Shown: one piece after another, positions 34,010 through 45,916 of the stretch
How the letters are laid out: each line of letters opens with the position of its first letter
Numbering within the stretch: the stretch's first letter is position 1
Source of the DNA: Agelas oroides
Lineage: Eukaryota > Porifera > Demospongiae > Agelasida > Agelasidae
DNA length: 64,000 nt
Assembly (NCBI GenBank): GCA_949130485.1
Contig: OX422198.1
Coordinates: forward strand, 3,817,762-3,881,761
Reading direction: 5' to 3'
The notes under the pieces: model-generated
What the model was told of the DNA's origin: nothing
Database searches by the model: none
The model's input: only the letters and a program-made list of their open reading frames with translations
Made by a program: the position numbers and the translations under genes

Positions 34010-35650
34010 GTGGCACGGATTTATTTCAACGGAGCATAGCTAGAGTTGTCAACATGAAAAATGAACTTTACAAGTAGAAAAACATTTATACCCTCACAGT
34101 TTTACTTTGCCTATGGTGAGATGCACTGTGCAAAAAGTTGGACGAAAATGTGTTGATTTCCATGGAAACAGGATGTGTTTGTACTACACCGCAACACCAT
34201 GGTTTAGAAGAAATTGTCTTAAAATTGGTCTACTATACCTAGTAAAACAATAGTTGGTGGCTGAGCTTTGAAATTACATTTCCAGCTATGTTAGTCCTTG
34301 GACAAACTCTAAAAGTGATAGGAAGTCATTGTCATGCATTGTCAGGTTTGGATCTCTAAGAAGAGTCAGTCGAGTCACACTGATTCAGGGCAATGTTCAG
34401 AAAGAATTATCAATGAACCTTGAATTCACATATAAAAATAAGTTGAGTAGTCCATCTATATATGAACAGCAATTTCAGGGACCTGTAAAAGCCTCTAGCA
34501 GTTTATTGTCAAGTTTGTGCATGGATTCTCTCAGTCTGCATGTGAACACAAAACAATAACAATGGCACGATAACAAAGGCAGACAGAAGCGAAGTAAACA
34601 CCTTTATGTAGTAGTACTGGTTTTAGTCCCACTACCTCTACCAAGCCAAAGGTGCATGAATCTACAAAGTGACAAAGCAGAGACAGCTAGGGTATGATGG
34701 TGGGTCATAAGCTTTTAATAGATGCTGTTGTATGGCCTCACATACAAGTATGTTGTATCTACAGTATAGCATTGTAGTATAAAACTGTTCCAGTATCACC
34801 AGCTACGAAACACATGAATATACATCTTGGAAGTCTACAGCTTCGAATGTGACAGAATCACATGCCAATTCATCCTTGAGATCTATACGGCCTTGAAGTT
34901 TTGACAAAACAGGTCATACTGCACATGGCTTCCTATAAATAACTATTCACTCTCAGAACAAGTGACTTTCTAAAAGCAGCCAAGGAAACAGCCACATATT
35001 CTCACTTAACTCGAGGCAAACTTCATGATTCTAAGTGCAGCGATCAATTTCATTATGCCTACTGGAGGTTGTGAGGCAACATCCTGCTTTTCTATGGAGC
35101 CTAGTACGGGTATTCTGAACTAGTGACTTTCAACAAGCATTTTAAAAGGTGACCACATGCAATGATAGGTACCAACAAGCAACAATAAACCAAGGTGCAG
35201 TGTCTTTGCAACTCACTTGTATATCTGGATACAGAGCTTGAGTGAATCGGCGAAATAGCACTCTTTCAGTTATCTATGCGAAAGTTAAAGTCTTGCAACT
35301 GATATGGGTCTGTTACAATCTGAGGCCGTCGCTGGTACATTACAAGAGCCAAAATGAACATCGCACGCTTCTCTTGAAACTTTCGCACGTGAGCAAATTA
35401 CGTAATCCCAAATATTTGACTCCAACGCCCTGGAGAAATCGTTGCCGTTTCCACTAACGTAGAGATTCCGGACAAAAAAAATGCTCATCTACTACTAACA
35501 GATGAACAACTATTCCAACCATATACTTATTTTAGTGTTACTCTATATCTTACGTTGTCAACCCTAGCATAGCGACACTACTTTGTCACTGGTGGGTGTG
35601 GTACTTGTCACGTGACCACTCATGTGATTAACATAGCTTGGCGTGAAGTG
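34010..35650. other. No recognisable gene
   Basis: Low-copy-looking sequence with short frames only (for example 34,329-34,559 and 35,242-35,457). I see no domain, signal peptide or clear splice structure. Distant exons cannot be excluded. Confidence 0.35.
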
Positions 35651-35656
35651 TGAACC

Positions 35657-36106
35657 TAGCCTCGTTCCCAGGCCCGCGCCCAGCTTCCCGTCGCTTGCAG
35701 TACGGTTAAGCGGGAGAGGGCCTGGTACATTTCCTCACGTGAGTGACGTCACGGGTAGAAAGGCGGTAGAAAGACTTTAATTGAACGTGGGCGAGCACGA
35801 CTAAATTGCTCACTGATTGCTGGTGTGTGTCTTCACTGTTTTGGCTTGGTAAAACTCTCTGTCCTCCCGACTGTCTCGTGAATAGCGACATAAAAGCGCC
35901 TTCGTGCGCTGCTATCGTTCGACTCGGAATAGTCGCGCTCCAGTGCGTGCGTGCGAGCGAAGTTTTTTGTGGTTTACATGACGCCCACGTTCGCATAATT
36001 TGCCCTGTCCGTGACGTCACTCACGTGAGGAAATGTACCAGGCCCTCTCCCGCTTAACCGTACTGCAAGCGACGGGAAGCTGGGCACGGGCATGGGAACG
36101 AGGCTA
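35657..36106. mobile_element. MITE with TAGCCTCGTTCCCAGG ends, 450 bp, 9-bp target duplication
   Basis: Inverted ends of about 105 bases (TAGCCTCGTTCCCAGGCC outermost, then TTCCCGTCGCTTGCAGTACG and CCTCACGTGAGTGACGTCAC inward) with GTGTGAACC on both sides (35,648-35,656 and 36,107-36,115). The overlapping frames on both strands share the same final residues because the ends are inverted copies, so they are not genes. Same family as 20.53-21.19 kb. Shorter remnants are at 50.46 and 56.07 kb. Confidence 0.93.
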
Positions 36107-36441
36107 GTGTGAACCATTGTTCGCTTACTGAGCTGGTAAGTATATGGCATCAAACTTAGTGCAGCTTACGTGGTGCTAACCGTATTATCTATGTTATTGT
36201 GTGCCACAGTAGTGAGTTAGCACTTTCTGGGTTTGTGTTGAACACTTGTTGCTAAGCTGGCCTGTTCATTAGCATTCAATCACTGTAAGTTTATTCTCAC
36301 GGTATGCTGGCAGCTCAGATTGAGCATTAAATGCATAGGAAGTCACTGGATACTGGGTTTCGCTTGTTCCCTGGGAGTCATTTTACCCAAGCGGGAGTTA
36401 TCCAGCACTCTTCTGCCCAGCCAGTCAAATTAACACAGGCA

Positions 36442-36873
36442 GCTATAGACCCGTGTGCCTAAATGGGCGTGGTTACAAGTTGCAGTGACGTCACGGGCTG
36501 TGGCGTCAGTATTCTGATGACGTAATAACAATTAGACATACACTGTCAAGTAGCTTTACTTAGAAACAAAGACAAAAATGGCTGTGTGAATGGCAAGTTT
36601 ATGCAGCGACGAGGTTTTGAGCTGGCTGCTGAATGTTACCATGAGCTGCATCTAAAATCGATGCAGTATGACATATATCGCTATTAGCCTTATAACATAC
36701 GTGAGCCACTAAGTGATCCAGCCATCAGTATTGCTGGTAGGGAGCCAACAAGGGGTCCACGTGTACATTACTGCTATTCTACTGCCCTACAAAATGGCGG
36801 TGAGTATGCAGAAAATCCTATACTTTCGAGTATAATATATGAACCACGCCCACGCAGGCACATGGTCTATAGC
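36442..36873. mobile_element. MITE with GCTATAGACC ends, 432 bp
   Basis: The left end GCTATAGACCCGTGTGCC and right end GGCACATGGTCTATAGC are inverted repeats with a continuing GGGCGTGGTT/AACCACGCCC match, about 35 bases in all. No coding content and no clear target duplication. A 45-base internal segment recurs at 37,948-37,992. Confidence 0.8.
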
Positions 36874-37992
36874 CATATACAGACATTGGCTTGTCTATCT
36901 CGCTGCTATGTGTTAAGGTGGCGGTGGAAGTCTCTCAGCGAAGGTTAACGAAAACATAAACCTGGGTTACAGTCAGGACCAGTGTTACTCCTAGTTTCAG
37001 GGTTAGGGTTTGGTTTAGGGCAATCTTGCTTTGCCTAATTTTAAAAAAGGGTTTTAGTAGCTCATTAATATATTCATGACCCAAAATTGCCACTCGATGG
37101 ACGCATCTACACACTCACTGTAGGTAGCGTCCTAACCACCAATGTATCTCAAATCAGTCTGTGCCAGCTTTTGTTCAGAGCTACTCTCAAAGTCAGGCTA
37201 GACTCATGTTTGTCACTACTCTTGGAATGGACAACTTTGACTGCACCAAAATCAATGCACATTTCAAAAAATTCACAGCTTGTGTACGGGAGGGGCTCAT
37301 TCATGAGTGGAAGCAAGCATTACTAGCCCCACCTCTCCCCCTTATGTTGCTAAACAACTCACGGCTCTGTTCCACACTCGGCACAACCACTCTTCAGCTT
37401 TCTTGACTGCGGCAATGTAGTACCAACGATATATTGCGCATTCTAGTTAAAGCCCAGCCCAGCACTCGAAGCACCGGGCCACGATCACCTACTGGGCTTG
37501 GCATATGATCGCAAGACCTGGGCCTGCCCAATGAGTACAGTCTTGGCCACTGTGACCTTTCTGCTACTTCTAGACACAAGCTTGCTTTCACAAGTAGGCA
37601 CTACACACTACTCACAGCACTCTACTAAACTCCTTTTTTTTTTTTTTAAGTCGATCTAAGCTTATCTTCAAAGTTCCAACCACCACATGAGGGGTTCCGC
37701 CCGGCCACATCTTAACTAACTTAATTATAAACTGATTATTGGATGCCAATGCCGACAGGAAATGGGGAAAATCTTACGTACAGTGAACGGTTGAAGACTC
37801 CCAAAACTGACAGTGCACTAAAATTTTAACAAGACAAAGAAGTCTATCAGCTTGGATTCCAGGTTTGTCGACCTTCAAAGTAACAGGGTTCTCTGCCACC
37901 CTAATATACTACCAATTAGCATCCGAGTAGTCATTATGGGTAGACCCAATAACAATTAGACATACACTGTCAAGTAGCTTTACTTAGAAACA
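36524..37992. repeat. 45-bp direct repeat pair, 1.4 kb apart
   Basis: AATAACAATTAGACATACAC and the next 25 bases occur identically at 36,524-36,568 (inside the GCTATAGACC MITE) and 37,948-37,992. The second is probably a fragment of another copy of that MITE. Confidence 0.88.
36917..37900 (+). mobile_element. TTAA-flanked DNA element, copy 3 (984 bp)
   Basis: Starts GGTGGCGGTGGAAG after TTAA (36,913-36,916) and ends CTCTGCCACC before CTAA (37,901-37,904), a one-base decay of TTAA. Collinear with the 18.28-kb copy, plus the internal segment (about 37,410-37,500) that copy 1 lacks. Short frames in it repeat those of the other copies in broken form. Confidence 0.87.
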
Positions 37993-38294
37993 TCTTGGCT
38001 ACCTACACTTTTGTCCCACGACAACAGTTTGAGCTTCTGAATATCACAACACCCTTATGCCAAGATGTTCCTCTGCAAACAAGGAGCTTCATGCACACTG
38101 ATATACTACAACTCGTACATCCAGTCATATACATGTACGCCAACCACCCTATTTAGCCCACACCCCACTCGGCAAAACATACCTGTCAACGTTTAAGACA
38201 CACTTTCCTATAACACCCAAATACCACAACCTCCATTTTCCCACTCCAACAGACACATTGCACATACATTACAAAGCCAAGTTAGCTTCACTTC

Positions 38295-38475
38295 ACGTTC
38301 TTGCTGCTTGCTCACCACCTGGAAGTGTGTGCCTCTATTGGATCTCCTGCTATGTGCAGGACGAAATGGCCTAGCTAGCTACCACCTACACCCGATACTT
38401 TGCACTTCAGATGCAGTTACCGCCTGCACCCCAGTCACCCTTTTTCTTTCCACTTGCGGTGCGGTTATGCTCGGG
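38295..38475 (+). repeat. Dispersed repeat, inverted partner at 42.66-42.83 kb
   Basis: TTGCTGCTTGCTCACCACCT through CACCTACACC, GATACTTTGCACTT and GCACCCCAGTC to GTGCGGTTA reads as the reverse complement of 42,657-42,834. The two lie in opposite orientation on either side of the intact gene at 39.9-41.8 kb. An A/G-rich tract follows (38,476-38,510). A SINE-like origin is possible, but I could not find tRNA boxes. Confidence 0.8.
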
Positions 38476-38510
38476 AAAAAAAAAAGGAAAGAAAAGAAAA
38501 AATCCTCAGA

Positions 38511-39660
38511 AGAAAACAGTCTATGTAGGAGCAAGGTAAGTAGTCCTGTTGCTACAGTGTATATGCATGCACGTTACAAACAATTACTACTGGTATACCC
38601 AAAAAATTTCTCCCCAAATCTTCCATTATGCTTATCATGCTAGAAATCAAACTTGTTTGTGAAAATAAGGAAATGAATTAGAAAACAAAAATTAGCTACA
38701 ATGATTATGGATAGATTGCAGATAAGGCTGAGAATGTACGCCTAAAAGATTGTGAGGAGTCCAAATTGTGCAGAAAGAGGGGGCAGTTATACAATAGAGC
38801 GATTGCACATGAAAGCATTAGTGCAATTTTAGTGGTCTAAATAAGCAGATGCTAATAGGTTCAAAGGTATAGAGCATCTTTCAAGTGGCACATTAAAATT
38901 ACCATGAATGACCTGATTTAAAAGACAACTTGCTGCTTGAATGGAGTATTTGTTTGTTGTTGTTGAAATTTAGATTTCTTCCAGTGATCAATATTGGAAT
39001 GATTGTATTCAACATAGAGATTTATTGCATAATAACCAGGAAAGCACCTTTAAACTATGATCAACTAAACTAAATGTCAAAAGGATCAAGCAATGAGCTG
39101 GAAAGCATGTTTTGACAATTATATTGTGTATCAGGAAAATTTAACTATCCCTGACTCTCTATGAGAGCTCATGTCCTCCAGATGATGTCTGCACTCACAT
39201 GTCAACCTCTACATAAAAATAGACGGGGTGGAGAGGTAGTTCTATCTAATTGGTGTTGTGTTAACCATTTGGATACGGTGGAGACTGGGAATATTTAGCC
39301 ATTTGTATGATTTAGAGATTCATGATCCAAGGCTGCATAACTTAAATTGATGCACCCACATTTCTGTGCAATTACTAAGTAGATACAAATTTTTGTCTGA
39401 AATGTACGTACTAAAGTACGTAACTACAGCACACCCCACGAACATAGTAGGTGTGACAAACAACATGCTTGGTCAGATACACTCCATTCAGATCTAGAAA
39501 TGAGACATGAATAAACGATCACATGAACTCCTCCTCTTGCTCCAACTCTCATTGGAAGATCACGACCACATGTCAACTATAGATAACTAAACCAACAGTG
39601 AGCAGAATGAGCAAAGGAATGTACAGGACACAGCACAATTTGCATCAATTGTGCTTGAGA
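38511..39660. other. No recognisable gene
   Basis: AT-rich DNA. The only mark is a solo MITE end at 38,795-38,814 (CAATAGAGCGATTGCACATG). No open frame above about 60 codons with recognisable features. Confidence 0.4.
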
Positions 39661-39890
39661 TATGCATGTCTAGATCTGGATCACACTTTCATTGTGTATT
39701 TTACCATATCATGAGAAACTGGTGTTTTGGGTGCACAAATCAGTAACAAAAGTGCTTTTAACTGCACATTGTGCTATCACTAAAAGATGCAAAAAACTTT
39801 TGATATATGACACAAATCAAGCACAAGCACATGCAGCGTATAATATCAAAAAGCAACAAATGCTGATTCAAATAATGTGCTTACAATGTT
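39661..39890 (-). other. 3' flank of the membrane-protein gene, conserved with copy B
   Basis: GCATGTCTAGATCTGGATCA, then CACTTTCATTGT and GTAACAAAAGTGC occur in the same order at 12,847-12,950 beyond the end of copy B. This is the likely 3' UTR and flank carried along in the duplication. Confidence 0.6.
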
Positions 39891-41771
39891 CTACATTGAT
39901 CCATAGGCTACCAGGCTATTTCTGCTATTCACACCAGCTGATGGTTGACAGTCACTTTCCTCACAAACATTTCTTAAACTGTTTGTTGCTGGAAGAAGTG
40001 GTTGGTATATGTTAGGATTGACAATCCTGTCAGGAAGATCTTCATTGTCACCTCTCTGAATGTGCTGGTACTGGTTTTCATTTCTTGCTAGGAGGATTTT
40101 TTTAATCCTGCTACAACAAGCTCGAAACAGTGCCACTTGGGAGAGGATTTTGTACAAAATAAACGATATAAAATACAAGAAGGGGGTTAACAGAATCACA
40201 TACACTAAATGAATATAATATACGTGTGTTGTATAGGTATACATTATCAAGAAGGTTGATAAAGCCAATAAAGCAAATGCTAAACAGTCTACAATGTTAA
40301 AATAGTTGTTCTTGTACGGACGAAAAAGAGCAAATAATAAGGATATGACAACAGGAACTGGTATTGTTATCAGCCACCTAATACCTCTAGGCTGTACAAT
40401 GAGTCCTACCAACAATACAACTCGAAACAATAAGTAGAGTCCAGCAAAGTAGCGATAGTCACGAGTACCATTAGTGCCATTCTTGTAACATCCCTGGAAG
40501 GCATCAGCAAATGTATGCAGAAATTGCCACCTTATTCTAGTGCAGTAGCCAAGACATCTCTGGAATGATCTCATGGGATACAAGAGGAGAAGTAACAGTG
40601 GGAAAAGAACAAACACTAGCAGGACACTTATTGCAGGCAGAGCAAAGGGAAGGTGTTGTCGGCTGAAGTATTCAATTGAAGCATTATAGTAGAGTACAAC
40701 CGGAACAAATGCTTTGCCTGTTTTACTGTATAGTGTATTAGTGTCCAGTAGTTTGTAGGATACTGTCAAAACCTTTGAATAGGACAGCAGCAGGAAAGTA
40801 GCGAAAGTGTTGATTACAGAACCCTTGGGATTCCACCTCCTTCTGAAGCGAGCGAAGCACACATGAAATGGCCTCCACACAAAAACCACCACCCTAACTC
40901 CTCTGTCATACATCTCAACACAAATATAAATCACTAATGTCAGCAAAAGTGGATAAACAGCAACAATATATTCCAGTGCTAGCACATGAAGTGTAGTCAT
41001 GTCATTGCTGATACAAAACAAAGGAATAAAGTATTGAAAGAAGTCTAAATTCCAGATCCCATAGAAAGTCAGTAAGGCTAATACAATAAATTGAATTGCT
41101 GAAGAGTAAACATAAGTATAGGCATAAGGGCTTAAGAGTGTGGTTGCACATGTTATGTACTGACAGAGAAACACAAAAGCATTCATTTCAGCAGAGGTTA
41201 CATGAAGCTGGAAAACCATCACCAACAAACATAAAATGGTTGCAGGAAACAAGGTTGCTGTAAAAAAAATCAGCCACCCATATCGTTTATCAAAGCATTC
41301 TACACACTGCCATTCGTAAGAGAGAACAGCAGGTCCTAAACCTTTTTGACACTGGCTGCACAACAGACCAGTGCGGTTCAAACCACTGCACATGAAACTG
41401 TTTAGTTCAGAAGTGTCATTTGGGAGAGTGACATAGAAAATCTGAGCACCAACATGGTGGTTGCTGAATGGACATCCTCCTGCAACTGTTTCTTTGGTTG
41501 TGTCATTGTAACTCATACAGTAGCCAGCAAAAATGAGAGTCTCTTGGGTAGTGTAATTACACACTATACTATCATCTAATGTAGCACCACACACACACCT
41601 GGTCACTCCATTGTACTTTGTCTCCCGGTACCAAGTTGGACAAGACTGCTCCTGTGAAATACTCAATCGACTGCCATCTAGCGTTTCAGCAACCTTGTTT
41701 GCTGGATGTAGCTCACTACCCCAACACAAGCTGATCATGAACACAATCACTATGCACTCATACACTGCCAT
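39891..41771 (-). CDS. Multipass membrane protein, sponge-expanded family (copy C, intact)
   Basis: A 626-residue protein from one exon; function unknown. The start at 41,771 fits because a signal peptide follows (residues about 1-19, hydrophobic IVIVFMISLCW). The ectodomain (20-160) is cysteine-rich, with CPTWYRE and VTRCVCGAT, N-glycosylation sequons (NYT, NDT, NRT) and a motif CSGLNRTGLLCSQC (128-141) followed by CVEC (156-159). About ten hydrophobic segments follow (about 166-188, 197-220, 224-243, 266-288, 319-340, 374-400, 440-460, 465-484, 491-513, 520-545), with basic RRRWNPKG and RSFQRCLGYC loops. An RPYKNNYFNIVD motif (484-495) precedes the ninth. The tail carries PDRIVNPNIYQPLLPATN. 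This layout points to a plasma-membrane receptor- or channel-like protein. I know of similar uncharacterised sponge proteins but no assigned role. A 162-bp part is identical to copy D. Confidence 0.92.
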   Translation of the reverse strand: MAVYECIVIVFMISLCWGSELHPANKVAETLDGSRLSISQEQSCPTWYRETKYNGVTRCVCGATLDDSIVCNYTTQETLIFAGYCMSYNDTTKETVAGGCPFSNHHVGAQIFYVTLPNDTSELNSFMCSGLNRTGLLCSQCQKGLGPAVLSYEWQCVECFDKRYGWLIFFTATLFPATILCLLVMVFQLHVTSAEMNAFVFLCQYITCATTLLSPYAYTYVYSSAIQFIVLALLTFYGIWNLDFFQYFIPLFCISNDMTTLHVLALEYIVAVYPLLLTLVIYICVEMYDRGVRVVVFVWRPFHVCFARFRRRWNPKGSVINTFATFLLLSYSKVLTVSYKLLDTNTLYSKTGKAFVPVVLYYNASIEYFSRQHLPFALPAISVLLVFVLFPLLLLLLYPMRSFQRCLGYCTRIRWQFLHTFADAFQGCYKNGTNGTRDYRYFAGLYLLFRVVLLVGLIVQPRGIRWLITIPVPVVISLLFALFRPYKNNYFNIVDCLAFALLALSTFLIMYTYTTHVYYIHLVYVILLTPFLYFISFILYKILSQVALFRACCSRIKKILLARNENQYQHIQRGDNEDLPDRIVNPNIYQPLLPATNSLRNVCEESDCQPSAGVNSRNSLVAYGSM

Positions 41772-42444
41772 CTTCTATGAGAATGCTGTAGGAGTCGGTT
41801 TTGCAATTGCGTAGACAATCATGAAGTTACCATGTAGCTACATAGTGCATCTAGGTAATATAAAGCTACATATATTTTTACAATGAATGGCAGAACTACC
41901 ATTAAAGTTTATTGAGTCCATAAATGGCTGAGATCCACAAATGTACACTATCTCTGTGCATCAACTTGATGTTGTCACAACTGAATGCTTAAAACATTGA
42001 AAGTTCATAGAAAGGACTCCAAACAATATGGTAATGTATACTAAAGTGTGCACTCATCAGCGTAGAGGGGAAATTTTACGACAATGGAAAATGAGGTTGA
42101 CATCTACCAAAGTGCTCTCAGAGAATTGGCTAAACACATTGTGTGAACTTGAATGATGCTTTCATATTAATATGCCATGCTCACTGCATGATTGCTTGAT
42201 GAAGTCTCAGACCTTGGTTTTGCTCCAAATCTCTTAGGAAAATTGGCAACCAGAACTATAGCTAGCTAAACTAACAGTGCAGGAGTGAATCTGTGAAGGT
42301 AAAGATGCAGCACACAGCACATGTGCAGCATTGATGGATGTTATAGGTCTGGATCATTCTGCATTTCACATAAGCAGTTGATAATTGTTTTGGGTGGATC
42401 TCCAAAAGTAATACAGAATGCAGAAGTAGTTGCAAACAGATGTA
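41772..42444. repeat. Upstream region of copy C, duplicated at 4.38-4.84 kb
   Basis: Collinear with 4,379-4,840, for example AACATTGAAAGTTC, AAACAATATGGTAATGTATA and GTGCACTCATCAG. Part also recurs at bases 60-230 of the window. It should contain the copy C promoter, but no TATA box or other element is clear enough to call. Confidence 0.7.
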
Positions 42445-42610
42445 CACATTGATGCACTTGCAAAGCTCTATATTGAGCGATAGTGGCTACACACCACATG
42501 ATTCATAGTCACTTTAGGAATTTCCCTTTATCCGAATTTACTTTGAAGGCATGATATCAGCATTTACAATTTCATCAGGAAGATTGTTATTGTCATCTGA
42601 CTTGGGATAA
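42445..42610 (-). pseudogene. 3'-terminal fragment of a further membrane-protein copy
   Basis: TTGCAAAGCTCTATA, then AGTCACTTTAGGAATTTCCC, then TCATCAGGAAGATTGTTATT resemble, in order, the end of copy D (46,215-46,400: TTGCAAAGCTCTATACTATT, AATCACTTAGGGAATTTCCC). It corresponds to the last 40-50 codons and stop region, with gaps. It sits some 670 bases upstream of copy C in the same orientation, as expected for head-to-tail tandem copies. Confidence 0.7.
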
Positions 42611-43264
42611 AAAAAGTTACTCTTTGTTTTTTTTTTAGTTTTTATATTTTTAACGAGCCTAACCGCACCCCATGTGAAACGAAAATGGCGACTGGGGTGC
42701 AGGTGGTAACTGCATCCCAAGTGCAAAGTATCGGTGTAGGTGGCTGGCCATTTCAGCTTGCCCATAACAGACCATTAAGCAGACCCACTAGAGGTACACA
42801 CTTCCAGGTGGTGAGCAAGCAGCAAGAGCACAAACTTTGACTAAGAGAAAGGCCATATATATGAAGGGTATGGTAAGCAAGGATGAAAGACAGAGGGTTA
42901 AATGAAGACATGGTCTTACTGACAACAAAGGTTGTGCCAACTTGTGAAATCAGCCACTGAGCTGGTACAGTATGTTAGCTGTTATCTATACCCAGCTAGT
43001 GTAGCTATATCACAATACATGTGAAAACACATTTAGCACTTAACAACTTGTTACTAGATAACTGCAAATGGAGCTTGGGTATGTCCTTCCACTATCTACG
43101 GTCTAAATATTCCAGCGGGTGTAATTGAAACCATGTAGAGGTGAGATGATAAACAAAGCCAGCCAACTTCTATATGGCTATAGCGCAGGCCCCATTAAGG
43201 GTTGACCGGCTGGCAGAAGGTGGCCACACTGCTAGTTTGTGCATCTGTATCTGAGTTCTATAGG

Positions 43265-44780
43265 AGCTAAAAACACCGCACAAAGCCTTTTGAGAGACGT
43301 CAGTCGGTGTTGTATAGAAGTGCTGTTGCCATCAAAAGTGCTGTAGTGCAGCAAGCCAGTAGCTAAGTGTGCACTTCACTGAATTGTCAAAGTGACTTGT
43401 TGCTCAGTGTGGCCGTGCTTTATCGGTAGTCTGCTACCAGGAGGTTGTAGCTAATAGACCTAGCTTGTTAACAATGCAGAGTTGCAAGTCAGGATGAAGT
43501 TTGTGTGGTCACACTGAAGGTCAACATTTTTGATCATAACTCAGGTTAGCATGCATGCATGCAGGAATTCTTTTTAAAAAATCGCATATTCTCATCTTTA
43601 GCAAATGTAAGTGCCTTCATGTTAAGATAGCTAGTTTGACCACTGTAAAATCCTGTGTCTCACCGTAGGTCCAATTCCTTGATGGCAAATGTATGGCCCG
43701 TGCAATCGCCGTGGATTAGCTCTCGACCTTAGCACTTGCATAGTAGATACTTCAATGATAACTGTTTCAAGCTGTGGTGTCAAACTTCAGTAAGTCCTCT
43801 CAGGCTGGGAAAGAAACACTAAAACCTTGGACATGAATGTGCACTTTTGTAGCTTTTCATTCATTCATTACTATATATTTTTTCTTTCCACTTGGGGTGT
43901 AATTTTAATTTCTTTGTTTTCAAAATTTACTGCAACAAATACAAAATAGTGCCACTTGCAACATGGTTTTGTGCAAGATGAATGTTAGTACAGGGGTGGA
44001 TCTAGCCAAGAAGAAAAGAGAGGCTCGGAAAAATTGATTATTGTGGAATCTTACATAACCCATATATAGAGTGTCCTACGTACTATTATGGGCCCATTTT
44101 AGGTACTCTAACTGTTGTAGGGTCTCACCCTTTACGTAACATGCCATATATGTGACCCACTCTGCTACTATAACAGCTCGAACTCACAAGCAGGTCAGCG
44201 AAATACAGGAATGCGTTGCTATCAGCTGGCACGCGTTCTTCAAAAAAACATGATTAATAAGCTTCCAGTCCGTATACGGTTGTCTTTCTGTCTATAGACA
44301 CAATGTAAGCCCCCGCTTTCACAACCGCTGTCTTTCCCAACTGACTTTCAAAGCTACGTAACACATAGTATACGGATACATCCGGTCTTATCTCGATTTT
44401 CATAAAATGTGGGATGTGCCGGGTATTTGCTCAGTGGGTCACATGATTTATAGTGCCATATGTACTATTATGGATCCATCATATGTACTCTGTTTATTGT
44501 GGGGTTTTACCTGTTCCTGAGCATATAGAGATAACTTGAACCCATTAACCCTTTAGCTAGTCAATTCCCACTTTGTCGATTTCACTTCATCAAAGTCAAG
44601 TGGAAATTGACAAAGTTGGAATTGACAAAGTTGGAATTGATGAAATGGGAAGGTGACAAAGACAAGTTTACAAAGAGGGACAGGTACATTAAATGGCCCA
44701 ATTTACCATCTTCTCACTTCGTCAACTTCCCATTTTGTCAATTCTCACTTTATCAATTTCCACGTACAAGGGGTAAGCCA
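43265..44780 (+). repeat. Segmental duplication block, partner at 4.84-6.29 kb
   Basis: Collinear with 4,841-6,290 over several segments (GTTGTAGCTAATAGA, TCAGGATGAAGTTTGTGTGG, GTAAGTCCTCTCAGGCT, GCTAGTCAATTCCCACTTTG). A 293-bp MITE (44,151-44,443) is present only here. At 43,949-43,990 a GTGCCACTTGCAACATGGTT piece faintly resembles the 3' coding part of the membrane-protein family. There is no intact gene. Confidence 0.78.
44151..44443. mobile_element. MITE with TGTGACCCACT ends, 293 bp
   Basis: Ends TGTGACCCACTCTGC and GCTCAGTGGGTCACA are inverted repeats. The related block near 5.99 kb passes through without it. The target duplication is not clear. Confidence 0.75.
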
Positions 44781-45484
<704 letters not shown>

Positions 45485-45539
45485 TAGAAACACCAACAAT
45501 AGGCGCAGATGCTGCATCAATGATGCTTTTGAGGAATAA

Positions 45540-45848
45540 TTAACTAACTAAGACCCTGCAAAAACACAAAAAGTCTGCGACAGTTTGTCCATTCTCAACC
45601 TGATATGGTCCTGGCTGGATGTACTTCAGGATGTGGTCCCATTTCATATCACACTCAAACTTGTCATCCTTTGTGCAAATTGGACAAATCCATTCAAGGT
45701 GCTCATCCCAAGAATGGGCATATGTGCACCTTGCACTACGTCTACAAGAACTTTGAAGATGATAACAGCATAGATCGCATTTGTCCACACCACACGCAAT
45801 AGCACCACGGTGCAAGACTGGGATAAGCACATCACTGTATTCAGGCAT
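45540..45848 (-). CDS. CCCH zinc-finger exon or gene fragment
   Basis: The frame ends at 45,540 and encodes up to 102 residues. It contains KCDLCCYHLQSSC followed by RRSARCTYAH, a CX7CX5CX3H arrangement typical of RNA-binding CCCH fingers. A further CPIC pair follows (WICPICTKDDKFECD). Such fingers occur in RNA-regulatory proteins of the ZC3H7 type, where C...CTYAHS is common. The exact parent is not certain. No partner exons were found nearby. Just 3' of TATGCCTGAATACAG (minus strand, about 45,840) an exon could begin, so the ATG at 45,848 need not be the start. Either it is the last exon of a gene lying to the right or a retained fragment. The downstream (AAT)n and lack of other exons favour a fragment. 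Confidence 0.4.
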   Translation of the reverse strand: MPEYSDVLIPVLHRGAIACGVDKCDLCCYHLQSSCRRSARCTYAHSWDEHLEWICPICTKDDKFECDMKWDHILKYIQPGPYQVENGQTVADFLCFCRVLVS

Positions 45849-45916
45849 AAAAGAAGGTGGTTGCCTAGAGTCTGGCCTTCTCTGCCCTCATAGCGCACAA
45901 AGTGATGAGTGTCCAT

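Noticed and set aside
35706-36057. Overlapping frames of 104 and 83 codons ending in the same residues
   Set aside because: They lie in a MITE and share an end because its termini are inverted copies.
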